Numbered from the stretch's first letter, positions 1 through 9,897 are shown. The stretch: DNA of 64,000 nt from Herbiconiux daphne (GCF_024979295.1 NZ_JANLCJ010000002.1:62001-126000); one strand, 5' to 3'. Program-made: numbers and translations. The notes: generated by a model not told the origin, from the letters alone.

Positions 1-325
1 GCGTGCCGGTTTCGCCCGCACCACCGCCCAGGCCCGTCAGATGGTCGTGCACCGTCACATCCTGGTCGACGGCCAGCTGGTCGACCGCCCCTCCTTCCGC
101 GTGAAGCCGGGTCAGCTCATCCACGTCAAGGCCAAGTCGGAGGGCACCGAGCCTTTCCAGGTCGCAGCCGCCGGCGGTCACGTCGACGTTCTGCCGAAGA
201 CGCCGGGCTACCTCTCGGTCGAGCTCGACAAGCTGCAGGCGCGCCTCGAGCGTCGTCCGAAGCGTGCCGAAGTGCCCGTGACCTGCGAAGTGCAGCTCGT
301 CGTCGAGTACTACGCGGCTCGCTGA
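1..325 (+). CDS. rpsD: 30S ribosomal protein S4, C-terminal part (5' end outside window)
   Basis: This is the C-terminal 107 residues of ribosomal protein S4, the 16S rRNA-binding protein that starts 30S body assembly. The reading frame is open from base 2 and begins RAGFARTTAQARQMVVHRHI, the S4 RNA-binding fold, followed by ILVDGQLVDRPSFRVKPGQ. The ATG at 41 is internal, because the S4 motif continues upstream of it. The protein ends with the usual S4 tail (QLVVEYYAAR) at a TGA and is followed by a hairpin terminator. The start of the gene lies before base 1. Confidence 0.95.
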   Translation, partial: RAGFARTTAQARQMVVHRHILVDGQLVDRPSFRVKPGQLIHVKAKSEGTEPFQVAAAGGHVDVLPKTPGYLSVELDKLQARLERRPKRAEVPVTCEVQLVVEYYAAR

Positions 326-350
326 CCCGAGCAGTCACGACATACTAGAA

Positions 351-378
351 GCGGGTCACCCCAGGGTGGCCCGCTTTC
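351..378 (+). terminator. Rho-independent-type terminator after rpsD
   Basis: A 10-bp stem, GCGGGTCACC (351-360) against GGTGGCCCGC (365-374) with one G-U pair, closes a CCAG loop and is followed by TTTCGT. It sits 26 nt after the rpsD stop codon. Confidence 0.7.
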
Positions 379-430
379 GTCGTCTCGAGATCATGGCGTC
401 TCGACATCCAGGCATCAGAGAGGTTCCACA

Positions 431-835
431 ATGACCGGTGGAGACATCGCAGGACTCATCGCCGCCGGCGTCTTCGCCGTGCTGGTAGGCCTGATCGCGA
501 TTCCGTTGGTGAAGCTCGGGGGAGTGTTCGACCAGACCCGCGACTCCATCAAAGACGTCAGCGACGGCATCACGCCGATCCTCGCCGAGTCGACGGTGAC
601 CGTGCAGGAGGCCAACAAGCAGCTGGCCCGGGTCGACGCGATCACGCGCAACGTCGAGGAGGTCACGGGCAACGTGTCGTCGCTGGTGGCGCTGTTCGCG
701 GCATCCGTGGGCGGCCCCCTGATCAAGCTCGCGGGCTTCAGCGCCGCCGTGCGCGCCGCGTTGCTGAGCCTGCGCGTGGCGAAGGAGGCCGGCGACGATT
801 CCCCCCGGCGCAAGCCCAAGAAGAGCAAGCACTAA
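431..835 (+). CDS. DUF948-type small membrane protein
   Basis: This 134-residue protein has an N-terminal membrane segment (about residues 7-28), then an amphipathic region with regularly spaced hydrophobics (VFDQTRDSIKDVSDGITPIL...) that looks like a coiled coil, a second hydrophobic stretch (about 82-110) and a basic tail (RRKPKKSKH). This is the layout of DUF948 proteins, which have no settled biochemical role. A GAGAGG ribosome-binding site lies 8 nt before the ATG. It is followed by another small membrane protein and alaS on the same strand, a cluster I recall from other actinobacteria. Confidence 0.8.
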   Translation: MTGGDIAGLIAAGVFAVLVGLIAIPLVKLGGVFDQTRDSIKDVSDGITPILAESTVTVQEANKQLARVDAITRNVEEVTGNVSSLVALFAASVGGPLIKLAGFSAAVRAALLSLRVAKEAGDDSPRRKPKKSKH

Positions 836-887
836 ACTGGCGTGAGGCCTTCTGAGGCCGACGGACACGAACGAGGAGAGAACGACA

Positions 888-1079
888 ATGAAGAAGGTTC
901 TGTGGTTGATCGCCGGCATCGGCATCGGATTCCTGGTGGCGCACCAGTTCAACCAGACTCCCAGCGGCAAGAAGTTCTTCAACGAATTCGACAAGAAGAC
1001 CAAGGAATTCAGCGACTCGCTCGTCGACGGCTACCGTGAGCGCGAGGCCGAGCTGCGCGCGGCCATCTCCGGCAAGTAG
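888..1079 (+). CDS. Small hypothetical membrane-anchored protein
   Basis: This 63-residue protein begins MKKVLWLIAGIGIGFLVAHQ, a single N-terminal membrane segment, followed by a highly charged soluble tail rich in K, E and D. A GAGGAGAG ribosome-binding site lies just upstream of the ATG. The stop codon is 3 nt before the alaS start, so the two genes are probably co-transcribed and translationally coupled. I do not recognise a named function; similar tiny proteins occur next to the DUF948 gene in related genomes. Confidence 0.75.
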   Translation: MKKVLWLIAGIGIGFLVAHQFNQTPSGKKFFNEFDKKTKEFSDSLVDGYREREAELRAAISGK

Positions 1080-1082
1080 TAG

Positions 1083-3749
1083 ATGCTCACCGCTGACATC
1101 CGCTCCCGCTGGCTCGAATTCTTCGGAGACCGAGGGCACACGGTCGTTCCCTCCGCCTCGCTCGTGAGCGACGACCCGTCGCTGCTGTTCACCGTGGCCG
1201 GCATGGTGCCCTTCATCCCCTATCTCTCCGGGCTGGTTCCCGCTCCCTACCCGCGCGCCACGAGCGTGCAGAAGTGCATTCGCACCCTCGACATCGAAGA
1301 GGTGGGCAAGACCACCCGCCACGGCACGTTCTTTCAGATGAACGGCAACTTCTCGTTCGGCGACTACTTCAAAGAGGGCGCCATCGGCTACGCCTGGGAG
1401 CTGCTCACGAAGCCCGAGAACGAGGGCGGCCTCGGCTTTCCCGAACGCGACCTCTGGGTGACGGTCTATGAAGACGACGACGAGGCCATCGACATCTGGA
1501 AGAAGGTCGCCGGGCTTCCGGATGCGCGCATCCAGCGCCGCGGCAAAGAAGACAACTACTGGTCGACCGGCCAGCCCGGCCCGGCCGGCCCGTGCTCCGA
1601 GATCTACTTCGACCGCGGACCCGCCTACGGCGTGGAGGGCGGCCCCGTCGCCGACGAGAACCGCTACATCGAGATCTGGAACCTCGTGTTCATGCAGTAC
1701 CTGCGGGGCGAGGGCACCTCGAAGACCGAGTTCGAGATTCTCGGCGAACTCCCGCGCAAGAACATCGACACCGGCATGGGCCTCGAGCGGGTGGCGTTCC
1801 TCAAGCAGGGCGTCGAGAACCTCTACGAGATCGACCAGGTGCGCCCGGTGCTCGATCGCGCCGCCGAGATCTCGGGCCGGCGCTACGGCGCCGTGCACGA
1901 CGACGACGTGCGGATGCGCGTGGTCGCCGACCACGTGCGCAGCGCCCTGATGCTGATGAGCGACGGCGTCACCCCGTCGAACGAGGGTCGCGGCTACATC
2001 CTGCGCCGCCTGCTGCGCCGCACCGTGCGCTCGATGCGCCTGCTCGGCGTCGACACCGCCACCATGCCCGAGCTGCTGACGGCTTCGCGCGACGCGATGA
2101 AGGCCGCCTACCCCGAGGTCGAGCGCGACTTCGGCCGCATCTCCCGAAGCGCCTACGCGGAGGAGGAGTCGTTCCTGCGCACCCTCACCGGCGGCACGAC
2201 CATCCTCGACACGGCCGTCTCGTCGACGAAGTCGGGCGGCGCCTCCGTGCTGCCCGGCGACACGGCCTTCCTGCTGCACGACACCTACGGTTTTCCGATC
2301 GACCTCACCCTCGAGATCGCGGAGGAGTCGGGCATCAGCGTCGACCGGGTGGCCTTCGAGTCGCTCATGGCCGAGCAGAAGCAGCGCGCCAAGGCCGACG
2401 CCAAGGCGAAGAAGCTCGGCATCACCGACCTCACGGTCTACAGCCAGTTCCGCGCGCTCGGCGAGACCGTGTTCCACGGCTACGACGCCCTCGAGGCCGA
2501 GGCCCCCGTGCTCGGGCTCATCGTCGACGGCGTCTCGGTCAACTCCGCGGTCGCGGGCGAGCAGGTCGAGGTCATCCTGGCCGAGACCGCGCTGTATGCG
2601 GAGTCGGGCGGCCAGGAGGCCGACGCCGGCACGATCGTGGGCGACGGCTTCGAACTGACCGTGCTCGACGTGCAGAAGCCCGTCAAGGGGCTCATCAGCC
2701 ACCGCGCCGAGGTCTCCAGCGGCCAGATCGCCGTGGGCGACCGGGCGCGGAGCGTCGTCGACGCCGACTGGCGCCGCGGCGCCACCCAGGCGCACTCGGC
2801 CACGCACCTCATCCACGCGGCCCTGCGCGAGACGCTCGGCGAGCAGGCGCACCAGGCCGGTTCCTACAACAAGGCCGGCTACATGCGCCTCGACTTCTCG
2901 TGGAACCAGCCGCTGTCGTTCGAGACCCGCACCGAGATCGAAGAGAAGGCGAACCTCGCCATCCGCGCCGACCTCGACGTGGTGACCCGCGAGCTGCCGC
3001 TCGACGAGGCGCGCTCGATGGGCGCGATGGCGTTGTTCGGCGAGAAGTACGGCGAGGTCGTGCGCATGGTCGACATCGGCGGCCCGTGGTCGCGCGAGTT
3101 GTGCGCCGGCACCCACGTGGCCTCGAGCGCCGAAATCGGCATGATCAACCTGCAGGGCGAGTCGTCGATCGGGTCGACCAACCGCCGGGTCGAGGCACTG
3201 GTCGGTTTCGAGGCGTTCCGCGAGTTCGCCGCCGAGCGCGCCCTGGTGTCGCAGCTGACCGCGTCGCTCAAGACCCCGCGCGACGAGCTCGCTTCGCGCA
3301 TCGCCGATCTCTCGGCGAACCTCAAGGCCGCCGAGAAGAAGATCGCGGCCTACGAGGCGAGTGCGCTCTCCACCCGCATCCCCGCCCTCGCCGCGAACGC
3401 GACGGCGACGGGCGCGGTGACCCTGGTGGCCGAGAACGTCGGTGAGTTGCGGTCGGGCGACGACCTGCGCCAGCTCGCCACCGGCGTGCGCGAGGCCCTC
3501 GTCGCATCCGGAACCGCCGCCGCCGTCGTGGCCCTCGCCGCCGTGGTGGCCGGGAAGCCCCTCGTGATCGTGGCCGCCTCCGAGGGCGCCCGCGCCACGG
3601 GTGCCAAGGCGGGCGCGCTGGCGAAACTCGCCGCCGGAGTGCTCGGCGGCGGAGGCGGCGGCAAAGACGACCTCGCGCAGGGTGGCGGCACCGACACGTC
3701 GGCGATCGGAGCCGCGCTCTCGGCGATCGCCCAATCGGTGGCCGGTTAG
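1083..3749 (+). CDS. alaS: Alanyl-tRNA synthetase
   Basis: This 888-residue class II synthetase charges tRNA-Ala with alanine and edits mischarged Ser and Gly. The N-terminal catalytic core carries the AlaRS signatures RGHTVVPSASLV and RHGTFFQMNGNFSFGDYF. The editing domain has its zinc-binding set: HSATHLIH near residue 569 and CAGTH near residue 674. The C-terminal oligomerisation domain ends in a glycine-rich tail (GGGGGG near residue 855), as in other AlaRS proteins. Length is normal. The ATG at 1083 follows the preceding stop by 3 nt; ruvX starts 4 nt after the alaS stop, as is common in bacteria. Confidence 0.98.
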   Translation: MLTADIRSRWLEFFGDRGHTVVPSASLVSDDPSLLFTVAGMVPFIPYLSGLVPAPYPRATSVQKCIRTLDIEEVGKTTRHGTFFQMNGNFSFGDYFKEGAIGYAWELLTKPENEGGLGFPERDLWVTVYEDDDEAIDIWKKVAGLPDARIQRRGKEDNYWSTGQPGPAGPCSEIYFDRGPAYGVEGGPVADENRYIEIWNLVFMQYLRGEGTSKTEFEILGELPRKNIDTGMGLERVAFLKQGVENLYEIDQVRPVLDRAAEISGRRYGAVHDDDVRMRVVADHVRSALMLMSDGVTPSNEGRGYILRRLLRRTVRSMRLLGVDTATMPELLTASRDAMKAAYPEVERDFGRISRSAYAEEESFLRTLTGGTTILDTAVSSTKSGGASVLPGDTAFLLHDTYGFPIDLTLEIAEESGISVDRVAFESLMAEQKQRAKADAKAKKLGITDLTVYSQFRALGETVFHGYDALEAEAPVLGLIVDGVSVNSAVAGEQVEVILAETALYAESGGQEADAGTIVGDGFELTVLDVQKPVKGLISHRAEVSSGQIAVGDRARSVVDADWRRGATQAHSATHLIHAALRETLGEQAHQAGSYNKAGYMRLDFSWNQPLSFETRTEIEEKANLAIRADLDVVTRELPLDEARSMGAMALFGEKYGEVVRMVDIGGPWSRELCAGTHVASSAEIGMINLQGESSIGSTNRRVEALVGFEAFREFAAERALVSQLTASLKTPRDELASRIADLSANLKAAEKKIAAYEASALSTRIPALAANATATGAVTLVAENVGELRSGDDLRQLATGVREALVASGTAAAVVALAAVVAGKPLVIVAASEGARATGAKAGALAKLAAGVLGGGGGGKDDLAQGGGTDTSAIGAALSAIAQSVAG

Positions 3750-3753
3750 CGGC

Positions 3754-4263
3754 ATGCGCACCGGAGTGCGGATCGGCGTCGACGTCGGCAAGGCGCGCAT
3801 CGGCGTGGCCCGCACCGATGCGCACGGGCTGCTCGCGACCCCGGTCGAGACCGTTCCGCGGGTGACGACGGATGCCGCGGGCACGGACGTGCCCACCGCG
3901 GTGGGGGCCGACATCCGTCGCCTGCACGAGATCGCCGACGAACTCGACGCCCTCGAGTTCGTGGCCGGGCTGCCGCTGTCGATGAGCGGCGGAGAGACCG
4001 CCTCGACACAAGATGCCCGTGACTTCGCCACGCTGCTCGCCACCACCGGCGACCGGCCGGTGCGCATGATCGACGAACGCCTCACGACCGTCTCGGCGCA
4101 GTCGGCACTGCACGCCAGCGGCCGGAACACTCGCAGCTCCCGTCCCGTGATCGATCAGGTGGCCGCGGTTATACTCGTGCAGCACGCCCTGGACAGCGAG
4201 CGTGCCTCGGGAAAGCCCCCCGGCATCCTCATCGACCCGAGCCAAGGAAAAGGTAGTGACTGA
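3754..4263 (+). CDS. ruvX: RuvX/YqgF family Holliday junction resolvase-like protein
   Basis: This 169-residue protein has an RNase H-like fold, implicated in Holliday junction resolution and, in E. coli, in 16S rRNA 5' processing. Visible motifs are the first acidic strand IGVDVGKARIGVART near residue 7, VAGLPLSMSG in the middle and MIDERLTTVSA near residue 107, which together carry the catalytic acidic residues. The ATG at 3754 is chosen because the conserved first strand begins 5 residues later; the frame stays open upstream into alaS without conserved sequence. The alaS-ruvX-mltG-aroE order is widespread. The 3' end overlaps mltG by 8 nt. Confidence 0.93.
   Translation: MRTGVRIGVDVGKARIGVARTDAHGLLATPVETVPRVTTDAAGTDVPTAVGADIRRLHEIADELDALEFVAGLPLSMSGGETASTQDARDFATLLATTGDRPVRMIDERLTTVSAQSALHASGRNTRSSRPVIDQVAAVILVQHALDSERASGKPPGILIDPSQGKGSD
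4170..4175 (+). promoter_or_regulatory. Candidate internal -10 box for mltG and the aro genes
   Basis: A perfect TATACT hexamer lies within the 3' end of ruvX, about 80 nt before the mltG start. In this G+C-rich sequence such a hexamer is rare. No convincing -35 was seen, so this is inference only. Confidence 0.4.
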
Positions 4264-5563
4264 CCGCCAGCCACCTGAAGACCACCCGTTCGCAGAATTC
4301 TTCCGGGCAGAGACGCCGGTGGATTCCAAGACCGGACAGCCCTCGTCGCGCCGTGAGGCTCGGCAGCAGGTCATGAATCCCGCCGCCCACCACCGGGCCG
4401 CGACGCCCACGAGGGGCGATGACGAGTTGGGCCGGGGCGGGGGCGGCTCGGGCCGCCGGGCCGGGTCGGGCCGCGGCTCCGGTTCACGGGGCGGCCGGCG
4501 CCGACCGCGGCGCTGGATCGCCCCACTGATCGTGACCGTGGTGATCGTCGGCCTGCTCGCCGCCGCCGGCGCGTTCGTCTGGAACACCTTCGGCCCCCAG
4601 ATCGCCACCATGCTCGCCGGAACCCCCGCGGCCGAGGACTACGAGGGCAGCGGCTCGGGCGAGGTGATGTTCGTCATCAACGACGGCGACGTCGGCGAGA
4701 CGATCGGCGACAACCTCGCGGCCGCCGGGGTGGTCAAGAGCTCGCGTGCCTTCTATGAACTGCTGCTGAAACAAGACCCGGCACCGGTGTTCCAGGCCGG
4801 CACGTTCAAGCTGGCCGAGAAGATGAGCGCCCAGTCGGCGCTCGACGCCCTCGAGAACCCCGACAACAAGGTCGATTTCACCGTGACCATCCCCGAGGGC
4901 TCGAGCGCGAAGGGCATCTACCAGGAGCTCGCCGACGTGACCGGCCTGCCGCTCGAAGACTTCCAGGCCGCCGGAGCGAACTGGGCCGCCCTCGGGGTGC
5001 CCGCCGACGCGCCGAGCATCGAGGGCTTCCTGTTCCCCGCCACCTACGTCTTCCAGCCCGGTCAGACGGCCGTCGACATGATCACGACCATGGTGCAGCG
5101 CAGCTTCCAGTCGCTCGACGCCGCGGGCGTGGCACCCGAAGACCGGTTGCGTGTGGTGACCCTCGCCGCCCTCATCCAGAAAGAGGCGGGCAGCGTCGCC
5201 GACATGGCGAAGGTGTCGCGCGTGTTCACCAACCGGCTCGACCAGGGCATGAACCTCGAGTCCGACGCCACCATCGCCTACGGCGCAGGCCACAGCCGGG
5301 TGGAGACCACCTCGGCCGAGCGCGAAGACCCGTCGAACATCTACAACACCTATCTCTATCCGGGGCTGCCGGCCGGCCCGATCTCGAACCCGGGCGACGA
5401 CGCCATCAACGCGGCGCTGCATCCGGCCGACGGATCGTGGCTGTTCTTCGTGACGGTGAACCTCGACACCGGCGAGACGGTGTTCTCCGACACCGCCGAC
5501 CAGCACGCCGCGGCGGTGGAGCAGCTTCAGCAGTGGTGGGCGGATCACCCCGATGTCCAGTGA
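4256..5563 (+). CDS. mltG: Endolytic murein transglycosylase MltG
   Basis: This 435-residue membrane-anchored enzyme cleaves nascent glycan strands and is thought to set peptidoglycan chain length. A long cytoplasmic, Gly/Arg-rich and probably disordered N-terminus (about 75 residues) precedes one membrane segment (PLIVTVVIVGLLAAAGAFV, about residues 85-105). A LysM-like region and the YceG catalytic domain follow. The catalytic Glu is in LIQKEAG (about residue 310), followed by VFTNRLDQGMNLESDATIAYG, typical of the family. The GTG at 4256 is preferred because an AAGGAAAAGG ribosome-binding site precedes it and it overlaps the ruvX stop; a longer open frame exists upstream. Confidence 0.93.
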   Translation: MTDRQPPEDHPFAEFFRAETPVDSKTGQPSSRREARQQVMNPAAHHRAATPTRGDDELGRGGGGSGRRAGSGRGSGSRGGRRRPRRWIAPLIVTVVIVGLLAAAGAFVWNTFGPQIATMLAGTPAAEDYEGSGSGEVMFVINDGDVGETIGDNLAAAGVVKSSRAFYELLLKQDPAPVFQAGTFKLAEKMSAQSALDALENPDNKVDFTVTIPEGSSAKGIYQELADVTGLPLEDFQAAGANWAALGVPADAPSIEGFLFPATYVFQPGQTAVDMITTMVQRSFQSLDAAGVAPEDRLRVVTLAALIQKEAGSVADMAKVSRVFTNRLDQGMNLESDATIAYGAGHSRVETTSAEREDPSNIYNTYLYPGLPAGPISNPGDDAINAALHPADGSWLFFVTVNLDTGETVFSDTADQHAAAVEQLQQWWADHPDVQ

Positions 5564-6515
5564 CGAGTCGTTCGAACGCCGCGCCCTCGACGAGCTGGCG
5601 CTGACCGACGAGACGTTCAGTGCCGACCCGATCACGGGCGACACCGACGAGCGGCACGCGCCGCGGCGGCTCGGCGTGCTCGGTTCGCCGATCGCGCACT
5701 CGAAGTCGCCCGCCCTGCACCGCGTCGCCTATGCGGCGCTCGGCCTGCCCTGGCGCTACGACCCCTATGAAGTGACGACGGATGCCCTCGCCGGCTTCGT
5801 CGACGGCCTCACCCCGGACTGGCGCGGCCTGTCGCTCACCATGCCGCTGAAGGAGACCGTCTTCGGCCACCTCGACGCGGTCGACGCGATCGGGCGCACG
5901 ACGCGATCCGTCAACACCGTGCTCGTCACGCACGACGACGGCCGCCGGCGGCTCGAGGGCTTCAACACCGACGTCTACGGCACCCGCCAGGCGCTCGAGC
6001 GGGCCGGCATCCGTCAGGTGACCCGCGCCCTCGTGGTGGGCGGGGGAGCGACGGCCCGGTCGGCCGTCGTCGCCGTCGCGCAGCTGGGCGCCGAGCACGT
6101 CGACATCGTGCTGCGGAGCCCCGACAAGGCCGCCCAGGCGGCCGAGACCGCCCGCGCCGCCGGGGTGAGCGTCGACGTGGTGGCGCTGCACGACCCCTCG
6201 GTCGAGTGGCTCGCGCCCGACCTCACCATCAGCACGCTGCCCGGCGGCGTCGGCGCCGCGCAGAACTTCGCCGGCACGCTCGCGTCGACCTCGTCGGCCC
6301 TGCTCGACGTGTCGTACGACCCGTGGCCGAGCGAGTTCGCCGCGCTGTGGCAGGAGTCGGATCATCCGGTGGTCTCGGGCCTCGCGATGCTCGTGCACCA
6401 GGCGGTCGCGCAACTGCGCGTGTTCGTGCACGGCGACCCGCTCGTGAAGCTCGCCGACGAAGAGCGCATCACCGCCGCCATGCTCGACGCCGTCGGCCTG
6501 CCGCCCACCGCCTGA
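5553..6515 (+). CDS. aroE: Shikimate dehydrogenase
   Basis: This enzyme performs NADPH-dependent reduction of 3-dehydroshikimate to shikimate, the fourth step of the chorismate pathway. The signature [16 protein letters not shown] starts near residue 41, SLTMPLKE carries the catalytic Lys, NTDVYG follows, and the nucleotide-binding loop [11 protein letters not shown] lies in the C-terminal half. At 320 residues it is about 40 longer than usual because of an acidic N-terminal extension. The ATG at 5553 overlaps the mltG stop by 11 nt; a start closer to the core is possible, but no better ribosome-binding site was seen. It heads the aro cluster. Confidence 0.92.
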   Translation: MSSDESFERRALDELALTDETFSADPITGDTDERHAPRRLGVLGSPIAHSKSPALHRVAYAALGLPWRYDPYEVTTDALAGFVDGLTPDWRGLSLTMPLKETVFGHLDAVDAIGRTTRSVNTVLVTHDDGRRRLEGFNTDVYGTRQALERAGIRQVTRALVVGGGATARSAVVAVAQLGAEHVDIVLRSPDKAAQAAETARAAGVSVDVVALHDPSVEWLAPDLTISTLPGGVGAAQNFAGTLASTSSALLDVSYDPWPSEFAALWQESDHPVVSGLAMLVHQAVAQLRVFVHGDPLVKLADEERITAAMLDAVGLPPTA

Positions 6516-6555
6516 CGACGCCGGTGGCCCCGCGGTCTGTGGGAAGATCGTAATC

Positions 6556-7767
6556 ATGCTTCGTTGGCTCACCGCCGGGGAGTCCCACGGTCAAGAACTC
6601 ATCGCGATCGTCGAGGGTCTTCCGTCCGGCATCCCCGTTACTCTCGATCAGCTCCGTTCCGACCTCGCCCGGCGCAAACTCGGCTACGGCCGCGGCGCCC
6701 GCATGAAGTTCGAGCAGGACGAGCTGGCCATGACCGGCGGTGTCGTGCACGGCAAGACCCTGGGCAGCCCGGTCGCCGTGCGCATCGGCAACACCGAGTG
6801 GCCGAAGTGGACCGAGGTCATGGGCGTCGACCCGATCGACGACGAGCTGCCCGGCCGGGGCCGCAGCGCGCCTCTCACCCGCCCGCGCCCGGGCCACGCC
6901 GATCTCGTCGGCATGCAGAAGTACGCCTTCGACGAGGCGCGCCCGATTCTCGAGCGGGCGAGCGCCCGCGAGACGGCGGCCCGCGTGGCGCTCGGCGCCA
7001 TCGCGAAGGCGTTCCTCCGCGAGCTCGGCATCGCGCTCGTGAGCCACACCCTCGCCATCGGCCCGATCCGGGTGCCCGACGGCAGCCCGCTGCCCCGCCC
7101 GTCGGATGTCGACGCGCTCGACGCCGACCCGGTGCGGTGCTGGGATGCCGCGACCAGCGCCCTCATGGTGGCTGAGATCGACGACGCCCACAAGGAGGGT
7201 GACACCCTTGGCGGCGTCGTGGAGGTGCTCGCCTACGGCGTGCCGCCCGGGCTCGGCTCGCACGTGCACTGGGACCGCCGGCTCGACTCGCAGCTCGCCG
7301 CGGCCCTGATGGGCATCCAGGCGATCAAGGGCGTCGAGGTCGGCGACGGCTTCGAGACCTCCCGCCGCCGCGGGTCGGCCGCGCACGACGAGCTCTACCG
7401 CGAGGTCGCCCCCGACGGCTCCTACATCACCCGCTCCACCGACCGTGCGGGCGGCACCGAGGGCGGCATGTCCACCGGCACCGTGCTGCGCGTGCGCGCC
7501 GGCATGAAGCCGATCGCCACCGTTCCGCACGCCCTGCACACCATCGACGTCGCGACCGGCGAGGATGCCGCGGCCCACCACCAGCGCTCCGACGTATGCG
7601 CCGTTCCGGCCGCCGGCGTCGTGGCCGAGGCGATGACCGCGCTCGTGCTCGCCAACGCGGTGCTCGAGAAGTTCGGCGGCGACTCGATCGGCGAGACCCG
7701 GCGCAACCTCGAGTCGTACCTCGCGGCGATTCCCGAGGCGCTTCGCACCGGCATCGCCCAGCCATGA
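6556..7767 (+). CDS. aroC: Chorismate synthase
   Basis: This 403-residue enzyme converts EPSP to chorismate with reduced FMN, the final common aromatic step. Signatures are [20 protein letters not shown] at the N-terminus, [36 protein letters not shown] and the C-terminal [11 protein letters not shown] and [13 protein letters not shown]. Length is normal for actinobacterial AroC. It ends in an ATGA overlap with aroK, so AroC, AroK and AroB are probably coupled in translation. The 40-nt gap before it is the widest break between the first four aro genes, but no clear promoter was found there. Confidence 0.98.
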   Translation: MLRWLTAGESHGQELIAIVEGLPSGIPVTLDQLRSDLARRKLGYGRGARMKFEQDELAMTGGVVHGKTLGSPVAVRIGNTEWPKWTEVMGVDPIDDELPGRGRSAPLTRPRPGHADLVGMQKYAFDEARPILERASARETAARVALGAIAKAFLRELGIALVSHTLAIGPIRVPDGSPLPRPSDVDALDADPVRCWDAATSALMVAEIDDAHKEGDTLGGVVEVLAYGVPPGLGSHVHWDRRLDSQLAAALMGIQAIKGVEVGDGFETSRRRGSAAHDELYREVAPDGSYITRSTDRAGGTEGGMSTGTVLRVRAGMKPIATVPHALHTIDVATGEDAAAHHQRSDVCAVPAAGVVAEAMTALVLANAVLEKFGGDSIGETRRNLESYLAAIPEALRTGIAQP

Positions 7768-8279
7768 GGCTGGTGCTGATCGGCCCGCCCGCGGCCGGAA
7801 AATCGCGCATCGGCAAGCGCGTCGCCCGCCTGCTCGGGCTGCCGTTCATCGACACCGACTCGCTGGTCGTGGCCGCGCACGGGCCCATCAGCGACATCTT
7901 CGCCACGCACGGTGAACCGCACTTCCGCTCGCTCGAGCGCGCCGAGGTGGTGAAGGCGCTCTCGGCCGACGCGGTCGTCTCGTTCGGCGGTGGGGCCGTG
8001 CTCGATGCCGAGACCCAGCACGATCTCGCGCGGCATCCGGTGGTCTTGCTCACCGTGCAACCGCACGCCGTGCTCTCGCGTCTCGGCAACGGCAAGCGGC
8101 CGCTCGTGGCCGACGTCGAGTCGTGGATCGCGCTCTACGAGAAGCGCCGCGACCTCTACGAGCGGCTCGCCGACCACACCGTCGACACCTCTGACCGGCC
8201 CACCGACCAGCTGGCCGCCGAGATCGCCGACTGGGCCCGGCAGAACGCGACGCAGCCGACGAAGGAGAGCACCCGATGA
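7764..8279 (+). CDS. aroK: Shikimate kinase
   Basis: This 171-residue NMP-kinase-fold enzyme phosphorylates shikimate at the 3-hydroxyl using ATP. The Walker A motif is GPPAAGKS at residues 7-14. The shikimate-binding DTD follows near residue 32, the GGGAVL loop near residue 76, and KRPLV supplies the lid region. The start is the ATG of the ATGA overlapping the aroC stop; the frame is open further upstream but nothing conserved lies there. It overlaps aroB by 4 nt at its own stop. Confidence 0.95.
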   Translation: MRLVLIGPPAAGKSRIGKRVARLLGLPFIDTDSLVVAAHGPISDIFATHGEPHFRSLERAEVVKALSADAVVSFGGGAVLDAETQHDLARHPVVLLTVQPHAVLSRLGNGKRPLVADVESWIALYEKRRDLYERLADHTVDTSDRPTDQLAAEIADWARQNATQPTKESTR

Positions 8280-9373
8280 CCGACGCCGACCCGATCGACG
8301 ACGCCACCACGATCCCCGTCACGGGCGACGACCCCTACGACGTCGTCGTCGGCCGCGGGGTGCTCGACCGGGTGGGCGCGAGCCTCGGCCCGGGCGTCAC
8401 GAAGGTGCTGGTGGTGCATCCGCCCACCCTCGGCGCCCGCGCGGCGGAGTTCCGCGAGCAGCTGCTCGAGGGCGGCTTCGAGGTGCTGCTGGCCGAGATT
8501 CCGGATGCCGAGACCGGCAAGCGGGTCGAGGTCGCCGCGTTCTGCTGGCAGGTGATGGGGCAGGCCGACTTCACCCGCACCGACGCCGTGATCGGGTTCG
8601 GCGGGGGAGCCGTGACCGACCTCGCGGGATTCGTGGCCGCCACCTGGTTGCGCGGTGTCACGCTCGTGCAGGTGCCGACGACGCTGCTGGGCATGGTCGA
8701 CGCCTCGGTGGGCGGCAAGACCGGCATCAATACCAACGAGGGCAAGAACCTCGTGGGCGCGTTCTATGCCCCCCGAGCGGTGTTCGCCGACCTCGATCTG
8801 CTGGCGACCCTGCCGCGCAACGAGATCCTGGCCGGCATGGCCGAGGTCGTGAAGTGCGGGTTCATCGCCGAACCCGAGATCCTCGACATCCTCGAGGCCG
8901 ACGTCGACCGGGCGACCGATCCGTCGACCCCGGAGTTCCGGCGGCTGATCGAGCTCTCGATCGCGGTCAAGGCGCGCGTGGTGAGCAGCGACTTCAAAGA
9001 GGCCGGGCTCCGCGAGATCTTGAACTACGGCCACACGCTCGGGCACGCGATCGAGCACGCCGAGCGCTACCAGTGGCGTCATGGGGCGGCCGTCGCCGTG
9101 GGCATGACCTACGCCGCCGAACTGGGCCGCCTCACGGGGTCGCTGTCGGACGCCGTGGTCGACCGGCACCGCGACATCCTGAACTCGCTCACGCTGCCGA
9201 CCACCTACCCGGCGGGCCGGTGGCCGACGCTGCTGGCCACCATGCAGCGCGACAAGAAGTCGCGCGCCGGCATGCTGCGGTTCATCGTGCTCGACGACCT
9301 GGCCCGCCCGAGCGTGCTGCAGGGGCCCGAGACGGCGCTGCTCTACGCTGCCTATCAAGAGATCGCGTCGTGA
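8276..9373 (+). CDS. aroB: 3-dehydroquinate synthase
   Basis: This 365-residue NAD- and metal-dependent enzyme converts DAHP to 3-dehydroquinate. Motifs are VIGFGGGAVTDLAGFVAATW (NAD site), QVPTTLLGMVDASVGGKTGI, the metal-binding EVVKCGFI, and LNYGHTLGHAIEH. Length is normal. The start overlaps the aroK stop as ATGA. The last enzyme before chorismate missing from this block is EPSP synthase (aroA), which must lie elsewhere. Confidence 0.98.
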   Translation: MTDADPIDDATTIPVTGDDPYDVVVGRGVLDRVGASLGPGVTKVLVVHPPTLGARAAEFREQLLEGGFEVLLAEIPDAETGKRVEVAAFCWQVMGQADFTRTDAVIGFGGGAVTDLAGFVAATWLRGVTLVQVPTTLLGMVDASVGGKTGINTNEGKNLVGAFYAPRAVFADLDLLATLPRNEILAGMAEVVKCGFIAEPEILDILEADVDRATDPSTPEFRRLIELSIAVKARVVSSDFKEAGLREILNYGHTLGHAIEHAERYQWRHGAAVAVGMTYAAELGRLTGSLSDAVVDRHRDILNSLTLPTTYPAGRWPTLLATMQRDKKSRAGMLRFIVLDDLARPSVLQGPETALLYAAYQEIAS

Positions 9374-9389
9374 TCGCAGAAGGAGACCC

Positions 9390-9830
9390 ATGGCATCCGT
9401 GCTCGTTCTGAACGGCCCGAACCTCGGCCGGCTCGGCAGTCGGGAACCCGACGTCTACGGCTCGCAAGACCTGGTGACCCTCGAGCAACAGCTCACCACG
9501 GCCGCCGCCGGGCGCGCGAGCATCGACCTGCGGCAGACCAACGACGAGGCCGAGCTCATCTCGTGGCTCTACGAGGCGGTCGACTCGAACACGCCGGTCA
9601 TCCTCAACCCGGCCGCGTTCACCCACTACTCCTACGCGCTTCGGGATGCCGCCGCGCTCGTCACCAAGGCCGGCATCCCGCTCATCGAGGTGCACATCTC
9701 GAACCCGCATGCGCGGGAGACCTTCCGGCACACCAGTGTCATCTCGGGCATCGCGAGCGGGGTGATCGCGGGGTTCGGGTTCGGCAGCTACCGACTCGCG
9801 CTGATGGCTCTCCTCGAGCCCGAAGGCTGA
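9390..9830 (+). CDS. aroQ: Type II 3-dehydroquinate dehydratase
   Basis: This 146-residue enzyme of the dodecameric type II class converts 3-dehydroquinate to 3-dehydroshikimate. [20 protein letters not shown] at the N-terminus holds the catalytic Tyr23 and its Arg partner. [11 protein letters not shown] and [15 protein letters not shown] hold the substrate-binding and catalytic His residues. An AGAAGGAGA ribosome-binding site precedes the ATG. Together with aroB and aroE this fills the middle of the shikimate pathway. Confidence 0.96.
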   Translation: MASVLVLNGPNLGRLGSREPDVYGSQDLVTLEQQLTTAAAGRASIDLRQTNDEAELISWLYEAVDSNTPVILNPAAFTHYSYALRDAAALVTKAGIPLIEVHISNPHARETFRHTSVISGIASGVIAGFGFGSYRLALMALLEPEG

Positions 9831-9836
9831 GCCGCT

Positions 9837-9842
9837 ACACTC
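9837..9842 (+). promoter_or_regulatory. Candidate -10 box for efp
   Basis: TACACT lies 55 nt before the efp start in the 67-nt gap after aroQ. No clear -35 was seen. The segment up to the ATG is unusually A/T- and C-rich (CACCTTTTTC) and lacks an obvious Shine-Dalgarno sequence. Confidence 0.35.
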
Positions 9843-9897
9843 TTTCAGGACCGAAACGCCGGTCTCACCACACTCTTCGAAACGGATCACCTTTTTC